A DNA stretch of 6,914 nucleotides from Oxalobacteraceae bacterium (GCA_947446335.1 CANFGA010000165.1:1-6914); one strand, 5' to 3'. Numbered from the stretch's first letter, positions 1 to 6,738 are shown. Notes: a model not told the origin generated them from the letters alone. Numbers and translations: made by a program.

Positions 1-19
1 CGGTGGATGACGGCGAGCC

Positions 20-50
20 AAAAAAAAGGGACATGCATGATGCATGTCCC
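20..50 (-). terminator. Rho-independent terminator downstream of the hupE-like gene
   Basis: The arms GGGACATGCA (28-37) and TGCATGTCCC (41-50) form a perfect 10-bp stem around a 3-base loop. On the minus strand the stem is followed at once by eight T residues (plus-strand A run at 20-27), the classic intrinsic terminator layout. It lies 63 bases past the stop of the minus-strand HupE-like gene, so it most likely ends that transcript. In the plus direction no T run follows, so it should act mainly on minus-strand transcription. A smaller inverted repeat, GCGGC/GCCGC (74-78 and 83-87), sits between the stop codon and the terminator. Confidence 0.85.
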
Positions 51-113
51 CTTCTGTCGATCTGCCTTTGCTTGCGGCAGTGGCCGCTAGTGAGGCAAGT
101 CTGATGCCATCGA

Positions 114-695
114 TCAGATGCCGACCATCATCCAGGCCCCGCTGGCCGCGGTGATGGCACCGGTGGCGCGCAGCCATCTGTTGTCCAAGCCCTTGGCCAG
201 CAGCAGACCGATGCCGTGCAGCGCTGCGGTGGAGACCATGAAACCGATCGCATACTGCCACGCAGTGCCCAGCGCCGGCATCTCGGCGCCATGCGCATGG
301 CCATGAAAGATCGCAAACAAGGCAACCAGCGCGGCAGCCGCGGCCGGCTTGATCTTGACCGCAAACGCGATCAGCAAACCCAGGATCAGCACCGAACTGG
401 CGATGCCCGCTTCCACTTGCGGCAAGGCGATGCCGGCCATCCCGGCAGCGCCGGCCAAGGCCATCAAGCCGATGAATGTGGCCGGTACCAGCCAGATCGC
501 ACGCCCGCCCATTTGAAAGGCCCAGGCCCCGACCGCGAGCATGGCCAGCAAATGGTCGAACCCGAACCAGGGATGGAGCATGCCAGAGGCCATGCCAGTC
601 ACCAAACTGCCGCCGTGGCCCGGGTGGGCGCTGGCGATGCCGCAAGATGCGATCGATATCAGGGCAATGGACCAGCGGATGGATTTGCTATTCAT
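114..695 (-). CDS. hupE: HupE/UreJ family membrane protein, probable nickel/cobalt permease
   Basis: The 193-residue protein belongs by pattern to the HupE/UreJ family, small inner-membrane proteins thought to import nickel or cobalt for hydrogenase, urease or cobalamin enzymes. It starts with a signal peptide (K4, R7, hydrophobic stretch to about residue 20, likely cleavage after Ala-Ser-Ala at 21-23), so the mature protein would begin HPGHG, a His-rich start typical of the family. The family motif HPWFGFDHLLAM is at 41-52, and a second His cluster, HGHAHGAEMP, at 131-140; these are the probable metal-binding residues. About six hydrophobic segments follow (roughly 31-60, 66-89, 97-115, 118-133, 147-168, 176-192). 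The start is supported by TAGGAGA (701-707) six bases upstream. No hydrogenase, urease or cobalamin gene lies nearby, so the metal and the enzyme served are unknown. Family assignment is firm; transport of a given metal is inference. Confidence 0.88.
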   Translation of the reverse strand: MNSKSIRWSIALISIASCGIASAHPGHGGSLVTGMASGMLHPWFGFDHLLAMLAVGAWAFQMGGRAIWLVPATFIGLMALAGAAGMAGIALPQVEAGIASSVLILGLLIAFAVKIKPAAAAALVALFAIFHGHAHGAEMPALGTAWQYAIGFMVSTAALHGIGLLLAKGLDNRWLRATGAITAASGAWMMVGI

Positions 696-759
696 GTGGG
701 TCTCCTAAGTAAACATGGGGGCTCATGGCGAGCCTTCGAAGTGATGATGAACAAGCAAC

Positions 760-777
760 TGCCTGGTCGATGCCTGG
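760..777 (-). repeat. Tandem heptamer CCAGGCA, 11-base period, upstream of hupE
   Basis: On the minus strand the heptamer CCAGGCA occurs twice in direct orientation, with four bases (TCGA) between copies and so an 11-base period (plus-strand TGCCTGG at 760-766 and 771-777). It lies 65 to 82 bases upstream of the hupE start. Direct half-sites about one helical turn apart are typical of response-regulator binding sites, but no specific regulator is recognised and chance is possible. Confidence 0.3.
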
Positions 778-945
778 CAGCGGAGTGTCCATTTTTCAAC
801 ATCATGAAGCAAAAAACATGCCGTAATAAAATATTGATCTCGACGCCAGGCGATGGCACCGCAAAATCAGCCTGCGCCCGGCAATGATACCGGGAGCACA
901 CTGCAATTGACGAGAAGATCATCTCGAGCGGTAGAAGAAAGCGAC

Positions 946-979
946 CATCTTGCTTGCGCATGACGCGCAAGATGCAAGC
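946..979. repeat. Overlapping inverted repeats able to form alternative hairpins
   Basis: Three helices compete here: CTTGCGC/GCGCAAG (953-959 with 965-971, loop 5), CATCTTGC/GCAAGATG (946-953 with 967-974) and GCTTGC/GCAAGC (952-957 with 974-979). They share bases, so only one can form at a time. The element starts 63 bases after the otsA stop and lies about 250 bases before the hupE start. No T run follows on either strand, so it is not a standard intrinsic terminator. It could stabilise the ots mRNA 3' end or mark a regulatory leader. Confidence 0.4.
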
Positions 980-1042
980 CGACATTGCACCACTACCCTC
1001 AAGCAGCGCCTCTTTTCAGTGCTGCACAGACCCGCTGCAAGC

Positions 1043-2461
1043 TCAGCCGGCATGGCCAGTTCCATCATCGAAGGGGACGCTATTTTTCAGCGTATCGAGA
1101 AAGGTGGTGCGCCACCAATGGACATCCTGGGCCTTGATCCGTGCTAGCAGCGCGGCATGGCGATTGCGGCGCTTCTCGAGCGGCATCCGCAGCGCCTGCT
1201 GTATCGCTTGCGCCGTGCTTTCGATGTCGTAGGGATTGACCAGCAAGGCGCAATCGAGTTGCTCGGCCGCGCCGGCGAAACGCGACAGCACCAAAACACC
1301 GGGATCCGCCGGATCTTGCGCGGCGATGAATTCCTTGGCGACCAGATTCATCCCGTCGCGCAGCGGCGTGACCAGCGCGACGCGGCTGGCCCGGTACAAG
1401 CCCGGCAAGCGCTTGCGCGCAACCGTCTTGTGGATGTAACGGATCGGCATCCAGTCCAGTTCGCCATAATCGCCATTGATGGCGCCGCACAGCGCGGCCA
1501 TCTCGTTGCGGATGTCGGTATAAGCTTCCACATCCTCGCGGCTCGGCGAGGCGATCTGGATCAGCGTGGCACTGTTCCTGTTCTCGGGATAGCGCTCGAG
1601 CAATTCCCGAAAAGCGCGCACACGCTGCGGCAAGCCCTTCGAGTAATCGAGCCGGTCGACCCCGAGCAACAACTGGCGACGCGAGTATTCGTCGCGCACT
1701 TGCTCGAACATCAGCTTGCCATCGCGGCTGTTGGCCATGTTCGAGAATTCATCGACATCGATACCGATGGGAAATGCACCGGCTTGTATCGTGCGGTTGA
1801 AGGCCCGGTAGCGCCCGTCGGACAGCACTTCGGCTTGCGCCTCGGACTGCACATAGTGCGAAAAGTTGAGCAGATCGGCATTGCTCTGGAAACCGACCAG
1901 ATCGTATGAAAACAGCGTGCGCATCAGCCAGTCCTGCTGCGGGATCGCGGCCATGATCAATGGCGGGGGCATCGGAATGTGCAAAAAGAATCCGATCCGG
2001 TTGGTGCAGCCCATCGCGCGCAGGCTCGCTGCCAGCGGGATCAGGTGATAGTCGTGGACCCAGATGATGTCGTCGGGTTTGAGCAGCGGCAACAGCTTGC
2101 GCGCGAACAATTCATTGACGCGCCGGTAGCCGGCGGCGAAACCCGGCTCGTAATGGCCCAGGTCGAGCCGGTAATGAAATACCGGCCATAGCACGCCATT
2201 GGCATAGCCCAGGTAATAGGCATCGTGGTCCTGGCGACACAGATCGACCGTAACCAGCGTCACGTCGCCGGCGCGCTGCGCATGCAATTCCCCTTCGCCG
2301 GGGGTGCCACCGTCGGCAGCCTCGACGACCTTGCCGCTCCAGCCGAACCAGAGCGTGTTTCCACTCTTCATGCTTTCGGCCAGCGCGATGGCGAGCCCTC
2401 CGGCGGCGGCCGCCTTGCGGGGATCGGCGACGCGGTTTGAAACGATGACGAGACGTGACAT
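1043..2461 (-). CDS. otsA: Alpha,alpha-trehalose-phosphate synthase (UDP-forming), OtsA
   Basis: This cytoplasmic GT-B glycosyltransferase (family GT20) joins glucose from UDP-glucose to glucose 6-phosphate, giving trehalose 6-phosphate, the first step of the OtsAB pathway. The 472-residue length matches the well-known E. coli enzyme (about 474). Conserved motifs appear in order: SNR at 8-10, GGL at 21-23 and WFGWSG at 38-43 (N-terminal acceptor site), LWPVFHYR at 91-98, HDYHL at 136-140, FFLHIP at 158-163, VDRLDYSKGLP at 268-278 with the phosphate-contacting Arg270 and Lys275, and DGMNLVAKE at 369-377 for the sugar nucleotide. All expected catalytic residues are present. It is the last gene of the operon, 26 bases after the GH15 stop; an AAGGA element (2467-2471) five bases upstream supports the start. 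The substrate phosphatase partner, OtsB, is the first gene. No clear terminator was found after the stop. Confidence 0.97.
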   Translation of the reverse strand: MSRLVIVSNRVADPRKAAAAGGLAIALAESMKSGNTLWFGWSGKVVEAADGGTPGEGELHAQRAGDVTLVTVDLCRQDHDAYYLGYANGVLWPVFHYRLDLGHYEPGFAAGYRRVNELFARKLLPLLKPDDIIWVHDYHLIPLAASLRAMGCTNRIGFFLHIPMPPPLIMAAIPQQDWLMRTLFSYDLVGFQSNADLLNFSHYVQSEAQAEVLSDGRYRAFNRTIQAGAFPIGIDVDEFSNMANSRDGKLMFEQVRDEYSRRQLLLGVDRLDYSKGLPQRVRAFRELLERYPENRNSATLIQIASPSREDVEAYTDIRNEMAALCGAINGDYGELDWMPIRYIHKTVARKRLPGLYRASRVALVTPLRDGMNLVAKEFIAAQDPADPGVLVLSRFAGAAEQLDCALLVNPYDIESTAQAIQQALRMPLEKRRNRHAALLARIKAQDVHWWRTTFLDTLKNSVPFDDGTGHAG

Positions 2462-2487
2462 GGAGATCCTTTCCTTTTTTTACCGCA

Positions 2488-4320
2488 TCAAATGGCGCTG
2501 TCCCACGGCGCAGACAGGCGCACCGCGCAGTTGATCAAGCCCACCATCGAGTAAGTCTGGGGAAAATTTCCCCACATTTCGCCGGTCACCGGATGCGTGT
2601 CTTCGGACAGCAAGCCGACATGGTTGCGCGCCTTCAGCATGGTTTCGAAGATGCTGCGCGCCTGATCCTTGCGCCCTATCCTGGCCAGCGCATCGATGCG
2701 CCAGAAGGTGCAGATATTGAAGGCCGTTTCGGGCTTGCCGAAATCGTCGGGCGCCTCGTAACGCCGCATGTACGGGCCCTCGCACAGCGATGCCTCCAGC
2801 GCATCGACGGTGGCGATGAAGCGCGGGTCCATCGGATCGATGAAATTGACCTCGGCCATCAGGAGCACGCTGGCATCGAGGTCGCGCCCGCCCAGGCTCT
2901 CGGCAAATGCCTGACGTTCCTCGCTCCAGGCTTCGCGCAGCAGGCGTTCGCGGATCAGGGCAGCGCGCTGCTGCCAGAGCGCGGCGCGCTCGGGCAGTTC
3001 CAGCACATGCGCGATCTTCGACAGGCGATCGCACGCAGCCCAGCTCATCAGCACCGATGAGGTGTGCACGCGTGCGCGCGTGCGCAGTTCCCACATACCG
3101 GCATCGGGCTGGTCGTAGACGCGAAAGGCTTGCTCCCCTACCGCTTCGAGATAGCCGAATTCGGCGATGCCGCCGCGGTGAAACAGGCGCTGATCGAGAA
3201 ACGCCTGCGCTGCGCCGAGCACGATATTGCCATACACATCGTGCTGAAAATGCTCCTGCGCTTGGTTGCCCACCCGGACCGGCCCGTGGTTGCGATAGCC
3301 CGGCAGATGGTCGATGATCGATTCCGGCAACTGCTCTTCCAGGCCGATGCCGTACAAGGGCTGGATGTGGCCGCCCTTGGAGCGGGCCACGACATTGGTC
3401 AGCCAGCGCATGTAATCTTCCATCGTGCCCACTTCCGACAGGCTGTTCAGCGCGCGCACGACAAAAAAGGCATCGCGCAACCAGCAATAGCGATAGTCCC
3501 AGTTGCGGCTGCTACCCGGCGCCTCCGGGATGCTGGTGGTCATCGCCGCGATGATGGCGCCGGTATCTTCGTACAGCGACAGCTTGAGCGTGATGGCGGC
3601 GCGGATCACGACATCTTGCCATTCGAGCGGTACGGCCAGGCGCCGGCTCCACGTGCGCCAGTAACTCGTGGTTTCTTTCTCGAACATGCGCGCAGTGTCT
3701 TCGATACCGTCAAGCAGCGTTTCATCCGGCCCGAGCAGGAAATTGGCGGTCTGGTCAAGAACGAAGAACGATTCGGACAACAGATAGCTCAGCGAGACAT
3801 CGGTCTGCAGGCGCAGCGTCTGGCTCGGTCCGACGTAGCGGATATGGTGGCTGCCCCGGGTGATCTCGGGCACGAGTCGGCCCCAGTCGAAGCGCGGCCG
3901 GATGCGCACCCGGATCCGGATCGCGCTGTCGAGCAAACGCACGCGGCGCACCAGCATCAAGGGGCGGAACATCCGATCACGGCTCATGAAGCGCGGTGCG
4001 AAGTCGGTGATCTCGACGCCACGGCCCTTGGCATCGAACAAGCGGGTGCGCAGCAGCGCGGTATTGGGTTCGTAACATTGTTCACTGCGGGCAAAATGCT
4101 CGATCTCGATGCTCCACGAACTGCCGTTGCCAGAAGCGTCGAGCAAGGCATTGAACACCGGATCACCATCGAAACGCGGCAAACAAGACCAGACCACGCT
4201 GCCCATCTTGTCCACCAGCGCGCTGAAAGAGCAATTGCCGACCACGCCGCAATCGAGCGTCTGTGTCGCAGATGGCAAGGGAGTAACGGTGACATCGGGT
4301 GCTGCAGAATCAGGGGTCAT
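2488..4320 (-). CDS. Glycoside hydrolase family 15 protein (glucoamylase/trehalase-like)
   Basis: The 610-residue protein has the two-part GH15 architecture: an N-terminal beta-rich domain (about 20-220, opening with the DCGVVGNCSFSALVD stretch at 23-37) and a C-terminal (alpha/alpha)6 barrel (about 230-600). Family motifs are NWDYRYCWLRDA at 273-284, VGNQAQEHFQHDVYGN at 350-365, DAGMWELR at 406-413 with Glu411 as likely general acid, and SEDTHPVTGEMWGNFPQTYS at 572-591 with Glu573 as likely base. GH15 members release glucose from starch, dextran or trehalose by inversion; mycobacterial and archaeal trehalases belong here. No signal peptide is visible, so it is probably cytoplasmic. It lies between otsB and otsA, which favours trehalose or a related alpha-glucoside as substrate, but this is inference. 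The frame extends upstream to 4389 inside otsB; the start at 4320 is preferred because AAAGGAG sits six bases before it and the conserved domain begins soon after. Confidence 0.92.
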   Translation of the reverse strand: MTPDSAAPDVTVTPLPSATQTLDCGVVGNCSFSALVDKMGSVVWSCLPRFDGDPVFNALLDASGNGSSWSIEIEHFARSEQCYEPNTALLRTRLFDAKGRGVEITDFAPRFMSRDRMFRPLMLVRRVRLLDSAIRIRVRIRPRFDWGRLVPEITRGSHHIRYVGPSQTLRLQTDVSLSYLLSESFFVLDQTANFLLGPDETLLDGIEDTARMFEKETTSYWRTWSRRLAVPLEWQDVVIRAAITLKLSLYEDTGAIIAAMTTSIPEAPGSSRNWDYRYCWLRDAFFVVRALNSLSEVGTMEDYMRWLTNVVARSKGGHIQPLYGIGLEEQLPESIIDHLPGYRNHGPVRVGNQAQEHFQHDVYGNIVLGAAQAFLDQRLFHRGGIAEFGYLEAVGEQAFRVYDQPDAGMWELRTRARVHTSSVLMSWAACDRLSKIAHVLELPERAALWQQRAALIRERLLREAWSEERQAFAESLGGRDLDASVLLMAEVNFIDPMDPRFIATVDALEASLCEGPYMRRYEAPDDFGKPETAFNICTFWRIDALARIGRKDQARSIFETMLKARNHVGLLSEDTHPVTGEMWGNFPQTYSMVGLINCAVRLSAPWDSAI

Positions 4321-4321
4321 G

Positions 4322-5095
4322 TCAAGCTCCTTTGGATAGCAGGTGAACCAACTGCGCCAGTGCGGCGCGCAATGCGTGGGGTGTCGCAATCCGGTGCTGC
4401 GCAGCGCTGGCGCCAGGGCCTACCTTCAGAGCCAGGCCGCCAAGCTGTTGCACGTGGATGAAACCGGCCTCGTCGGTCGTGTCATCGCCGGCAAACACCG
4501 GGCGGGTCCCTGAAAATGGCGATTCCAGCAAAAAATCCCGGATCGCGGTGCCCTTGCTGACCCCGACCGGTTTGACTTCGATGACCATTTTTCCATGTAG
4601 CAGCAGCAAACCGGAAGCAAGACCGATCGCACGCTCCATCGTTGTTTTGCACAGAAGCTCCAGTTCTGGTGCCGCGCGGTAATGCAGCGCCAGGGCACCA
4701 CGCTTTTGTTCCACCTGCAACCGAGGATGCAGCGTGGCCAACTCCAAGGCACAATTTTGTATTACGGAAAGTGATGGGACCGAGGAATAGTGCAGCATGC
4801 CGTCGGCGCTGCGCCGCTCCATCCCGTGCACGCCAGCCACCGGCAATATCAATGGAAACAGCATCGCATCGATCTGCGCGATCGGGCGCCCCGAGACGAT
4901 TGCCAGACGGCCAGCGAGACTATCGTGTATCGATAGCAAGACATCCAGCAATCCGGGCGCGACGACCACGGCATCGGGCGTGGGCGCCAGATCGACCAGC
5001 GTGCCATCGAAATCAAGAAAAAGGGCGCAGCCTGGCCAATCCAGATCCTGCAATGGTGTGCTGCCGCGATCGGTGTTCGTCAATCCAGTTGTCAT
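4322..5095 (-). CDS. otsB: Trehalose-6-phosphate phosphatase, OtsB
   Basis: This 257-residue cytoplasmic enzyme removes phosphate from trehalose 6-phosphate to give trehalose, completing the OtsA/OtsB route. It is a HAD-superfamily phosphatase with a type-IIB cap. Visible motifs are FLDFDGTLVD at 26-35 (nucleophile Asp28, acid/base Asp30), IVSGRP at 66-71, GVHGMERR at 88-95 (cap region contacting the sugar), EVKPVGVSKG at 173-182 with Lys181 as motif III, and FAGDDTTDE at 201-209 carrying the magnesium-binding Asp residues. Length is normal for the family (about 250-270). It is the first gene of the operon, so its upstream region carries the likely operon promoter. GGGAGG lies ten bases upstream of the ATG, a somewhat long but usable spacing; no better internal start is seen before the DFDGT motif. 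Confidence 0.95.
   Translation of the reverse strand: MTTGLTNTDRGSTPLQDLDWPGCALFLDFDGTLVDLAPTPDAVVVAPGLLDVLLSIHDSLAGRLAIVSGRPIAQIDAMLFPLILPVAGVHGMERRSADGMLHYSSVPSLSVIQNCALELATLHPRLQVEQKRGALALHYRAAPELELLCKTTMERAIGLASGLLLLHGKMVIEVKPVGVSKGTAIRDFLLESPFSGTRPVFAGDDTTDEAGFIHVQQLGGLALKVGPGASAAQHRIATPHALRAALAQLVHLLSKGA
4327..4333 (-). promoter_or_regulatory. Ribosome binding site deciding the GH15 start
   Basis: The minus strand reads AAAGGAG followed by six bases and ATG at 4320. The site lies in the last codons of otsB, whose TGA stop (4322-4324) is separated from the ATG by one base (TGACATG). This layout points to translational coupling of otsB and the GH15 gene, and argues against the longer frame starting at 4389, which would overlap otsB by 68 bases. 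Confidence 0.75.
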
Positions 5096-5171
5096 GTCCA
5101 GATGCCCTCCCGGTTGGTGGATGGGCAGCGCCGACGCGTGCAGTTTCGTAGTTGCTGAATGCCGGTCGGAA

Positions 5172-5186
5172 TTGCTGCTGCAACAA
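5172..5186. repeat. Near-perfect 15-base palindrome, possible operator
   Basis: TTGCTGCTGCAACAA reads as TTG-x-TGC-x-GCA-x-CAA, with six bases on each side of the central base pairing in inverted symmetry and one mismatch per arm. It lies directly downstream of the putative otsB -10 box (5188-5193) in the direction of otsB transcription, where a bound repressor would block initiation. No specific regulator is recognised. Confidence 0.35.
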
Positions 5187-5187
5187 C

Positions 5188-5216
5188 ATCATAGCGCATC
5201 GCTGTTTTATTGCCGC
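5188..5216 (-). promoter_or_regulatory. Putative promoter of the otsB-GH15-otsA operon
   Basis: On the minus strand a good -10 match, TATGAT (5193-5188), is preceded by a 17-base spacer and a poor -35, GCGGCA (5216-5211). The start of transcription would fall near 5180, about 85 bases before the otsB ATG. A weak -35 with a good -10 is compatible with a stress sigma factor or an activator, which would suit trehalose synthesis genes, but the sequence alone does not show this. Confidence 0.3.
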
Positions 5217-5293
5217 ACGCCAAGACACTGCCTGCAGAAAGTGGCGCTGCTTTTGCCGTTACAAGATGGCAACTCTGCGCACGTTGGAGTCGT

Positions 5294-5327
5294 ATGTCAC
5301 GCGCAAGTCATGAATACCCAATAGACT
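5294..5327 (+). promoter_or_regulatory. Candidate Pho box and -10 element of the phosphodiesterase gene
   Basis: ATGTCAC (5294-5300) and AAGTCAT (5305-5311) are direct half-sites with an 11-base period, matching the PhoB consensus of two CTGTCAT-like heptamers separated by four bases. Ten bases further lies TAGACT (5322-5327), a 4-of-6 match to TATAAT, at the distance expected when PhoB replaces -35 recognition. The GC-rich linker (GCGC) departs from the usual A/T-rich linker. Control of glycerophosphodiester phosphodiesterases by phosphate starvation is known in other bacteria. Confidence 0.4.
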
Positions 5328-5363
5328 GCAAGATCGCGCAACTGGAGAGAAAATTATCCCGTC

Positions 5364-6731
5364 ATGAACAAGCTGAACCTGAATAATCTCAACCTCGCTG
5401 CCGTGCTGGCACTGAGCGTCACGGCCTGTGGCGGCAGCAGCGTGATGCCGCTACCGACGCTGGATGGCGCTGCGCCGCTGGTGATAGGGCATCGCGGACT
5501 GCCGGGGCTGTATCCCGAGGGGACACGGCCATCCTACGAAGCGGCAGCCGATGCCGGCGCCGATTCGCTGGAAGCGGACTTGCACATGACCAAGGATTGC
5601 GTGCTGGTCACCCGTCACAATCCCTGGCTCAGCGACAATACCAACATCGCCAGCGTCGCCTTGTCCAATCCAGAGGTCGCAGCCCGCAAACGCACGGTGC
5701 CGGGCAGACTCAACGATGTGGCGTATTCGGTGGCGACCTATGGCGGGCCGGCCCAGTATCTGAGCGACCTGACCGACCCGGCAGATCAAAAATCGGTGCT
5801 GAAGTCGCTGGTCGTCGATGGCGAAGACCATACCGGCGACTGGGCCATCAGCGACTTCACCGTCGCCGAACTCAAGCAATGGCTGGGCGGCACGACCTAC
5901 GATGCCCGAGATGAACGCCCGAGCGACTTGAATGGGAAATATCCGATATTGACGATGCAGGAAGTGATCGACATCGCCAAGACCCGGAGCGCAAGCAGTG
6001 GCAGAACGATCACGACTTACCCGGAATCGAAGAACCCGTATTGGAACAATGCCCAGGCCATCGCCAATGGCTGCGGCACTGGCAGTCATCCTTTTGAAGA
6101 TGCGATCATCAAGCTGGTCAAGGACAACAATCTCAACAGCAAGAGTGCACCGATCTACGTGCAAAGTTTCGATCCGGCCAGCCTGAAATACATGCGCTCG
6201 GCCGGACTCGATGCCAAGGTCGTGCAATTGGTCGACGGCAACGACGTCAACTACCAGAGCGGCGCGATGATCTACCAGACCAACGACGCCTACAACTTCG
6301 TCTCCGCCCGCCCGTACAGCTGGACATTGGCCGGAGACGGGCGCTATTTCGGCGCCATGCTCACCAAAGACGGATTGGCAGAGATCAAGACCTATGCGGA
6401 CGGCATCGGCGTCTGGAAACCGCAAGCGATGGCGCTGACGATTGCCCCATTCAAGGCCAGCAATACCGATGGCAGTGCCTATGTCGGATCGCTGGCCGAG
6501 GTCAACACGGCGACCCCGACCAGCCTGATCGCGGATGCGCACCAAGCCCGATTGCTGGTGCACAGCTATACCTTCCGCAATGAAGCAAGGTATCTGGCCG
6601 GGGTCTACAAAGGCGATCCCGGCGCAGAGTTACGGGACTTCTTTCGGGCCGGCATCGACGGTGTCTTCACCGATTTTACCCCGACAGCAGTCGCAGCAAG
6701 GACAACGTTCCTGAAGGAAAACGGGCGCTGA
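5364..6731 (+). CDS. Glycerophosphodiester phosphodiesterase, GlpQ-like lipoprotein
   Basis: The 455-residue protein cleaves glycerophosphodiesters, which come from phospholipid breakdown, to glycerol 3-phosphate and an alcohol. The N-terminus is a lipoprotein signal peptide with lipobox VTAC and lipidation Cys22, so it is likely anchored in the membrane facing the periplasm. The TIM-barrel GDPD motifs are IGHRGLPGLYPEGTRPSYE at 41-59 (His43, Arg44), EADLHMTKD at 70-78 (metal ligands Glu70, Asp72), RHNPWL at 84-89 (second catalytic His85), TYPESKNP at 218-225 (Glu221, Lys223), YVQSFD at 265-270, and the closing GIDGVFTDFTPTA at 430-442. The long gap between His85 and Glu221 fits the large insertion of GlpQ-type enzymes; the protein is longer than E. 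coli GlpQ (about 358). The usual HD is HN here. The only purine-rich element, GGAGAG (5344-5349), is 14 bases from the ATG, so translation may be weak, but the signal peptide supports this start. Confidence 0.92.
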   Translation: MNKLNLNNLNLAAVLALSVTACGGSSVMPLPTLDGAAPLVIGHRGLPGLYPEGTRPSYEAAADAGADSLEADLHMTKDCVLVTRHNPWLSDNTNIASVALSNPEVAARKRTVPGRLNDVAYSVATYGGPAQYLSDLTDPADQKSVLKSLVVDGEDHTGDWAISDFTVAELKQWLGGTTYDARDERPSDLNGKYPILTMQEVIDIAKTRSASSGRTITTYPESKNPYWNNAQAIANGCGTGSHPFEDAIIKLVKDNNLNSKSAPIYVQSFDPASLKYMRSAGLDAKVVQLVDGNDVNYQSGAMIYQTNDAYNFVSARPYSWTLAGDGRYFGAMLTKDGLAEIKTYADGIGVWKPQAMALTIAPFKASNTDGSAYVGSLAEVNTATPTSLIADAHQARLLVHSYTFRNEARYLAGVYKGDPGAELRDFFRAGIDGVFTDFTPTAVAARTTFLKENGR

Positions 6732-6738
6732 CAAAGCC

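Larger units (their letters stand above)
696..1042. other. 347-base intergenic region between otsA and the hupE-like gene
   Basis: No convincing gene is seen here. A 97-codon minus-strand open frame spans it, but it has no family resemblance, no good ribosome binding site, and runs into the hupE start. The stretch must hold the 3' end of the ots transcript and the promoter and leader of hupE. It contains a weak inverted repeat GCAGC/GCTGC (1003-1007 and 1021-1025) without a T run, a cluster of competing inverted repeats at 946-979, a 5-bp repeat CCCGG/CCGGG at 877-881 and 890-894, an AT-rich block at 824-838, and a tandem heptamer at 760-777. No clear sigma-70 promoter and no recognisable cobalamin or nickel riboswitch core was found by eye. 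Confidence 0.6.

Noticed and set aside
216..887. 223-codon plus-strand open frame across hupE
   Set aside because: It is antisense to the HupE-like gene and dominated by Arg, Gln, Gly and Asp, with no domain or credible ribosome binding site.
692..985. 97-codon minus-strand open frame in the otsA-hupE gap
   Set aside because: No family resemblance, no signal peptide or motif, no good ribosome binding site, and its end overlaps the hupE start; the region is better read as non-coding leader.
696..1042. Possible cobalamin riboswitch before the hupE-like gene
   Set aside because: Considered because some hupE genes are under B12 control, but no B12-box-like core was found on the minus strand.
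2475..2481. Run of seven A residues (minus strand) before otsA as a terminator or slippage site
   Set aside because: It lies between genes of one operon just before the otsA ribosome binding site, has no stem next to it, and is outside any reading frame.
4321..4389. Longer N-terminus of the GH15 protein starting at 4389
   Set aside because: It would overlap otsB by 68 bases, and the added residues do not look like GH15 sequence; the ATG at 4320 has a strong, well-spaced ribosome binding site.
3064..4461. 465-codon plus-strand open frame opposite the GH15 gene
   Set aside because: It lies antisense to a gene with strong family motifs, shows no family resemblance of its own, and has the composition expected of a mirror frame in GC-rich coding DNA.
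5451..6563. 370-codon minus-strand open frame opposite the phosphodiesterase gene
   Set aside because: It is antisense to a clear GDPD gene, rich in Gly/Val/Arg as mirror frames are, with no recognisable domain.
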